A stretch of 64,000 nt of DNA from Primulina eburnea (taxonomy: Eukaryota > Streptophyta > Magnoliopsida > Lamiales > Gesneriaceae). The position numbers were made by a program, and so were the translations under genes. Within the stretch, counting starts at the first letter, position 1. Each line of letters begins with the position of its first letter. The notes under the pieces are model-generated. The model searched no databases, was not told the origin of the DNA, and saw only the letters and a program-made list of their open reading frames with translations. Positions 60,898 through 64,000 of the stretch are shown piece by piece. Location of the stretch: assembly GCF_022965805.1 (NCBI RefSeq), contig NC_133108.1, positions 25,263,545 through 25,327,544 on the forward strand. Direction: 5' to 3'.

Positions 60898-62643
60898 ATG
60901 CATCCTAAGAGGAAAGCCGTAGAGGGTGAGGATAGTTCTTCCTCTAGAGTTGTCGATGAGTTCGGCCAGTTGTTGAAAGAGCAAGCCAAGGTCCATAGTG
61001 AGCAGATCCAGCAGTTGCTTCTTATGCAAGGTGCAGGCCAAGGCAGAGGTCAAGTGAGAGGCCAAGTAGCTCAAGCAGTTGGTACAGATGGCATCTTTAC
61101 TGCTTTCAAGAAGATGGATCCACCGGAATTTGCAGGAAGCACTGATCCGTTAGTGGCCGTAGAGTGGATCAAGGCACTCGAAGCTATCTTTGATCATCTC
61201 AACTACGAGGACAAGGACAGAATCAGTTGTGCAGTGTTCATGCTAGTCAAAGCTGCACGTATTTGGTGGAATGCGACCAAGGTTAGTGTTGATCTACTGG
61301 CTTTGAAGTGGCAAGAGTTCACCGATCTTTTCTATGATAAGTATTTCCCAGATGCACTTCGAGCTAGGAAGGTGACTGAGTTCTTGGAGCTTCGTCAGGG
61401 AGGCATGAATGTTGATGAATACATTTTGAAGTTCGAGGAGGGCTGTCTGTTTGCCCCATATATTGCTTCCAACGACAAGGACAAAGGTGCTCATTTCATT
61501 CGAGGCCTTAGAGCGGAGATCAGAAGAGATATCAACATGTTGAAGGCTGTGACATTCAAGGAGATTGTGTCTAAGACGTTGTTGGCTGAGCAAGACGAGA
61601 AAGACATTGCCAGAGAGAGACAGGCTAAACAGCAGGCCATTGATCAGAGGGGTCAGGGTTCGAGTCAGCGAGGCAAAGATCGTTTCAAGGGGAAAGGAAA
61701 GATAGAGCCGAGTCCTAAACCATCGGCAGTCCCATTTGATCCCGAGAAGCCTTTGTGTCCCAAGTGCAGTCGTCATCATCGGGGAGAGTGCAGATTTGGC
61801 AGTCATACTTGTTATCGTTGTGTCACTGCAGACCATATTGCCAAAGACTGTCCAAGAGGAGCGAGTAAAGAGAAGGTTCAGGGTCGCATCTTTACCATGA
61901 CGAAGGAAGGTATAAACCATGATTCTTCTGTGATCTCTAGCACTATTTTAATTTCAGGCAGAGTAGCTACGACATTGATTGATACAGGTGCTACTCATTC
62001 TTTTATGTCTGAACTATTTTTGAGATCTTTGGGTATAGTTCCTTCTGTTCTTCCCCTCCAGTTAAATGTTGTTTTGCCTTCGGGAGATGTGTTGTGCCCG
62101 GCATCTATTGTGTATGCGTGCTCTGTTCAAATCGATGAACGAGTGGTTTATGCTGATCTGATTGTTATCCCAATGGTTGCATTTGATATTATTCTTGGCA
62201 TGGATTGGCTATCGACCTATCGTTCAGTGATTGATTGCGTTGCTAAGACGATGTCATTTGCAGATGATGGCAATAGGGAAGGTATGCTCGCCAGTGCAGG
62301 TACTTCGCTGGTCCTTCCTTTTATTTCTTGTCTTGAGGCTGAGAAATTGTTGTTTAGAGGATGTGATGGGTTCTTGGCTTCTATTGTGGATGTGGATAAA
62401 TTTGTGAAGCTGAATATTGATGATGTTGATGTGGTGAGAGAGTTCTCTGATGTTTTTGAGGATGATGTGCCGGGTTTGCCGCCGGATAGAGATGTGGAGT
62501 TTGTGATTGATCTAGTTCCGGGTACGGTTCCTATTTCTAAGGCTCCGTACAGAATGGCCCCTACAGAGATGAAGGAGTTGAAGGCGCAGTTGCAGGATCT
62601 TTTAGATAAAGGTTTCATTCGACCGAGTTCTTCGCCTTGGTGA
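60898..62643 (+). pseudogene. gag-pol: Gag, protease and start of RT of element 6 (TGA at end)
   Basis: 581 residues from ATG 60898. The capsid shows ALEAIFDHLNYEDKDR, RIWWNATKV and FYDKYFPDALRARKVTEF, a more divergent gag than in elements 1-5. Cys-rich nucleocapsid: CPKCSRHHRGEC and CYRCVTADHIAKDC (the second is a canonical CX2CX4HX4C knuckle). Protease: LIDTGATHSFMS (Asp at 61981) and LGMDWLSTYRSVIDC. The linker [20 protein letters not shown] leads into RT. TGA 62641-62643 falls in SSPW-stop-APVLF, where related RTs have Gly; the same frame continues afterwards. Otherwise the reading frame is clean, so this copy was probably active not long ago. Confidence 0.92.
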
Positions 62644-62841
62644 GCTCCGGTTCTATTTGTCAAGAAGAAAGACGGATCATTGCGTCTTTGCATTGATTAC
62701 AAAGAGATCAACAAAGTGACTATCAAGAATAAATATCCGTTGCCACGGATAGATGACTTATTTGATCAACTGCAAGGGGCTAGAGTGTTCTCGAAGATTG
62801 ATCTGCGATCTGGCTATTATCAGTTGAAGGTTAGGGAGTCT
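62644..62841 (+). pseudogene. pol: RT fragment of element 6 after the TGA
   Basis: In the same frame: [37 protein letters not shown] and [19 protein letters not shown]. The catalytic Asp pair lies further on and is not reached, because the LTR at 62842 interrupts. Confidence 0.9.
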
Positions 62842-64000
62842 TGTGACACCTCTATCGCGAAACGATAAAAAAATACGCAGCGGAAATAAATTTTTTTTTA
62901 AAATATGGAAGGAGTTTCAAAATACATTTCATAAAATATTTACAAAATAAATACATGATCATTCAAATGACATACAAAATACAAAATAATCATTCTTATG
63001 ATCATGTCCCAAAATGATACAAAATAATCTTCCTTCCAACGGTGTATGCATATGACCCCCATCCACGATCACTGTCCTGGTCGGTCACTCTTATCTGCAT
63101 CATATGAAATAACTGAAATGAGAATAAATCTCAGCAAGTGGAACTCTACATAGCAATGATACATAGTATACTCTGTAAAACATGACTTTGAAATCTTAAA
63201 TACCATCAACTCTGAAACATGAATACTGTAGCAATAACTGTAGCAATAGCAATAGCAATAGATAGCAATACGATGGTATTTCTCTTTTCTCTGGTTGGAT
63301 TGATATCAATAGTATCTCTGTCTGTGGTTGAAAATATCCCATCGATATAAATCGATAACTGTGAGGGATAAAAGCCTATGGTCGTTGATCAACTAATTGC
63401 ATGCAATGCTCTGACTATGATAAATCAATCCAATAAAACATTTGAACTCTGAATAGCATTTAAAGCCGTCGTTTCGCAATCTCTATCTTTTCTCTTGTAT
63501 TCCCTTTTTAACAATAGTGAGACATACAATGCCTCCAATAGATAATCAATGAAATCAATACATAACAATGAATCAATGGAAGGGAATAACACTTTGAAAC
63601 CTTTAAAACACAATACATATATCATCATGTGAGCACAAGGGATGAAATTCCACTTACAACCAATAGAACACCTCAAACTTAGCTCTTGGTACACCACCTA
63701 CAACAATAATCCATAAACAACACCAAAATCAACTCTATATCCAAAAATACAAGTCAAATATCCCATTAAACCAACAATAACAACACCCTATAACAACTCA
63801 TCTCCAAAAACTATGCTAGAATCGCACCAAAAACTTACCTAAGCTTCCTTATACCACGGAGAACGTCGATCTCAAGTCGAATCGTCGAAAAGAAGCTTGG
63901 ATTGAAGATAGGAAATGAAAGAAATGGTAGAAAACCCTTGGAACTAGAGAGGAAATCTCGAAATTGAAAAGAAGATAAGGTAGAAATGAAGTCAACTCAA
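62842..64000 (-). mobile_element. Inverted LTR of the element 6 family (runs off the window)
   Basis: TGTGACACCTC is the complement of the element 6 LTR end GAGGTGTCACA. Matching U5 and leader segments appear on the minus strand; for example the short frame at 63425-63697 resembles 59896-60120. It could be a solo LTR or the edge of a further element. Possible target duplication AGTCT at 62837-62841. Confidence 0.88.

Larger units (their letters stand above)
59336..62841 (+). mobile_element. Element 6: Ty3/gypsy element, 5' part (chromovirus-like)
   Basis: LTR 59336-60761 (1,426 bp, TGTAATAGCC...GAGGTGTCACA), primer site TGGTATCAGAGC at 60767-60778, and gag-pol from 60898. It is cut at 62841 by an inverted LTR of its own family. 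It sits in the pol relic of element 5; the possible target duplication GTTCA (59331-59335) cannot be checked because the right end is outside the window. Confidence 0.9.

Overview
The window is repeat-only plant nuclear DNA, most like pericentromeric or other heterochromatin of a flowering plant. I found no host gene, tRNA, rRNA or CRISPR array. Every substantial coding signal is Ty3/gypsy LTR-retrotransposon gag, protease, RT/RNase H or integrase. The plant assignment rests on initiator-Met-tRNA primer sites (TGGTATCAGAGC), chromovirus-type pol with a chromodomain-like tail, LTRs of 1.4-2.1 kb and layered nested insertions. I cannot name the species.

Layout. (1) 1-12401 is a minus-oriented tandem array with a 364-bp unit. 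Each unit is the catalytic core of a Ty3/gypsy integrase (121 codons plus 1 nt). The array resumes at 22903-23471, 33547-35795 and 52430-52854, because later elements inserted into it. Groups of 9 and 13 units recur, showing higher-order structure. (2) 12402-22902 is element 1, a near-complete plus-strand element (TSD CAATC) with gag-pol broken by one stop, one frameshift and a second stop. A minus-oriented solo LTR (19526-21531, TSD ACTCC) sits in its 3' LTR. (3) 23472-33546 is element 2, minus strand, with an intact gag and a decayed pol. A solo LTR (24295-26348, TSD AATAA) sits in its left LTR. (4) 35796-45112 is element 3, arranged LTR-internal-LTR-partial internal. Its gag-pol holds one frame with several stops and no frameshift. 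(5) 45113-52429 is element 4, minus strand: a truncated 3' LTR, an integrase remnant, a foreign LTR at a deletion junction, an unrecognised 430-aa ORF, and a 5' LTR carrying another solo LTR (50745-52386, TSD CCTTC). (6) 52855-59335 is element 5, plus strand, a decayed relative of element 2 whose gag is split by a solo LTR (55662-57466, TSD CATTT). (7) 59336-62841 is element 6, plus strand, with gag-protease-RT cut by (8) an inverted LTR of its own family from 62842 to the window end.

Inferred order: the satellite is oldest. Elements 1 to 5 each inserted into it at different points of the unit, and solo LTRs and element 6 then inserted into those. The most unusual signals are: the integrase-derived satellite with its frame shifting by one per unit; clusters of short GC-rich dyads in the U3 of every major LTR, with different dyad types on the same LTR backbone; a conserved splice-donor/branch-point/acceptor arrangement implying a leader intron that removes the primer-binding site; and two elements that share a gag-retained, pol-decayed architecture.
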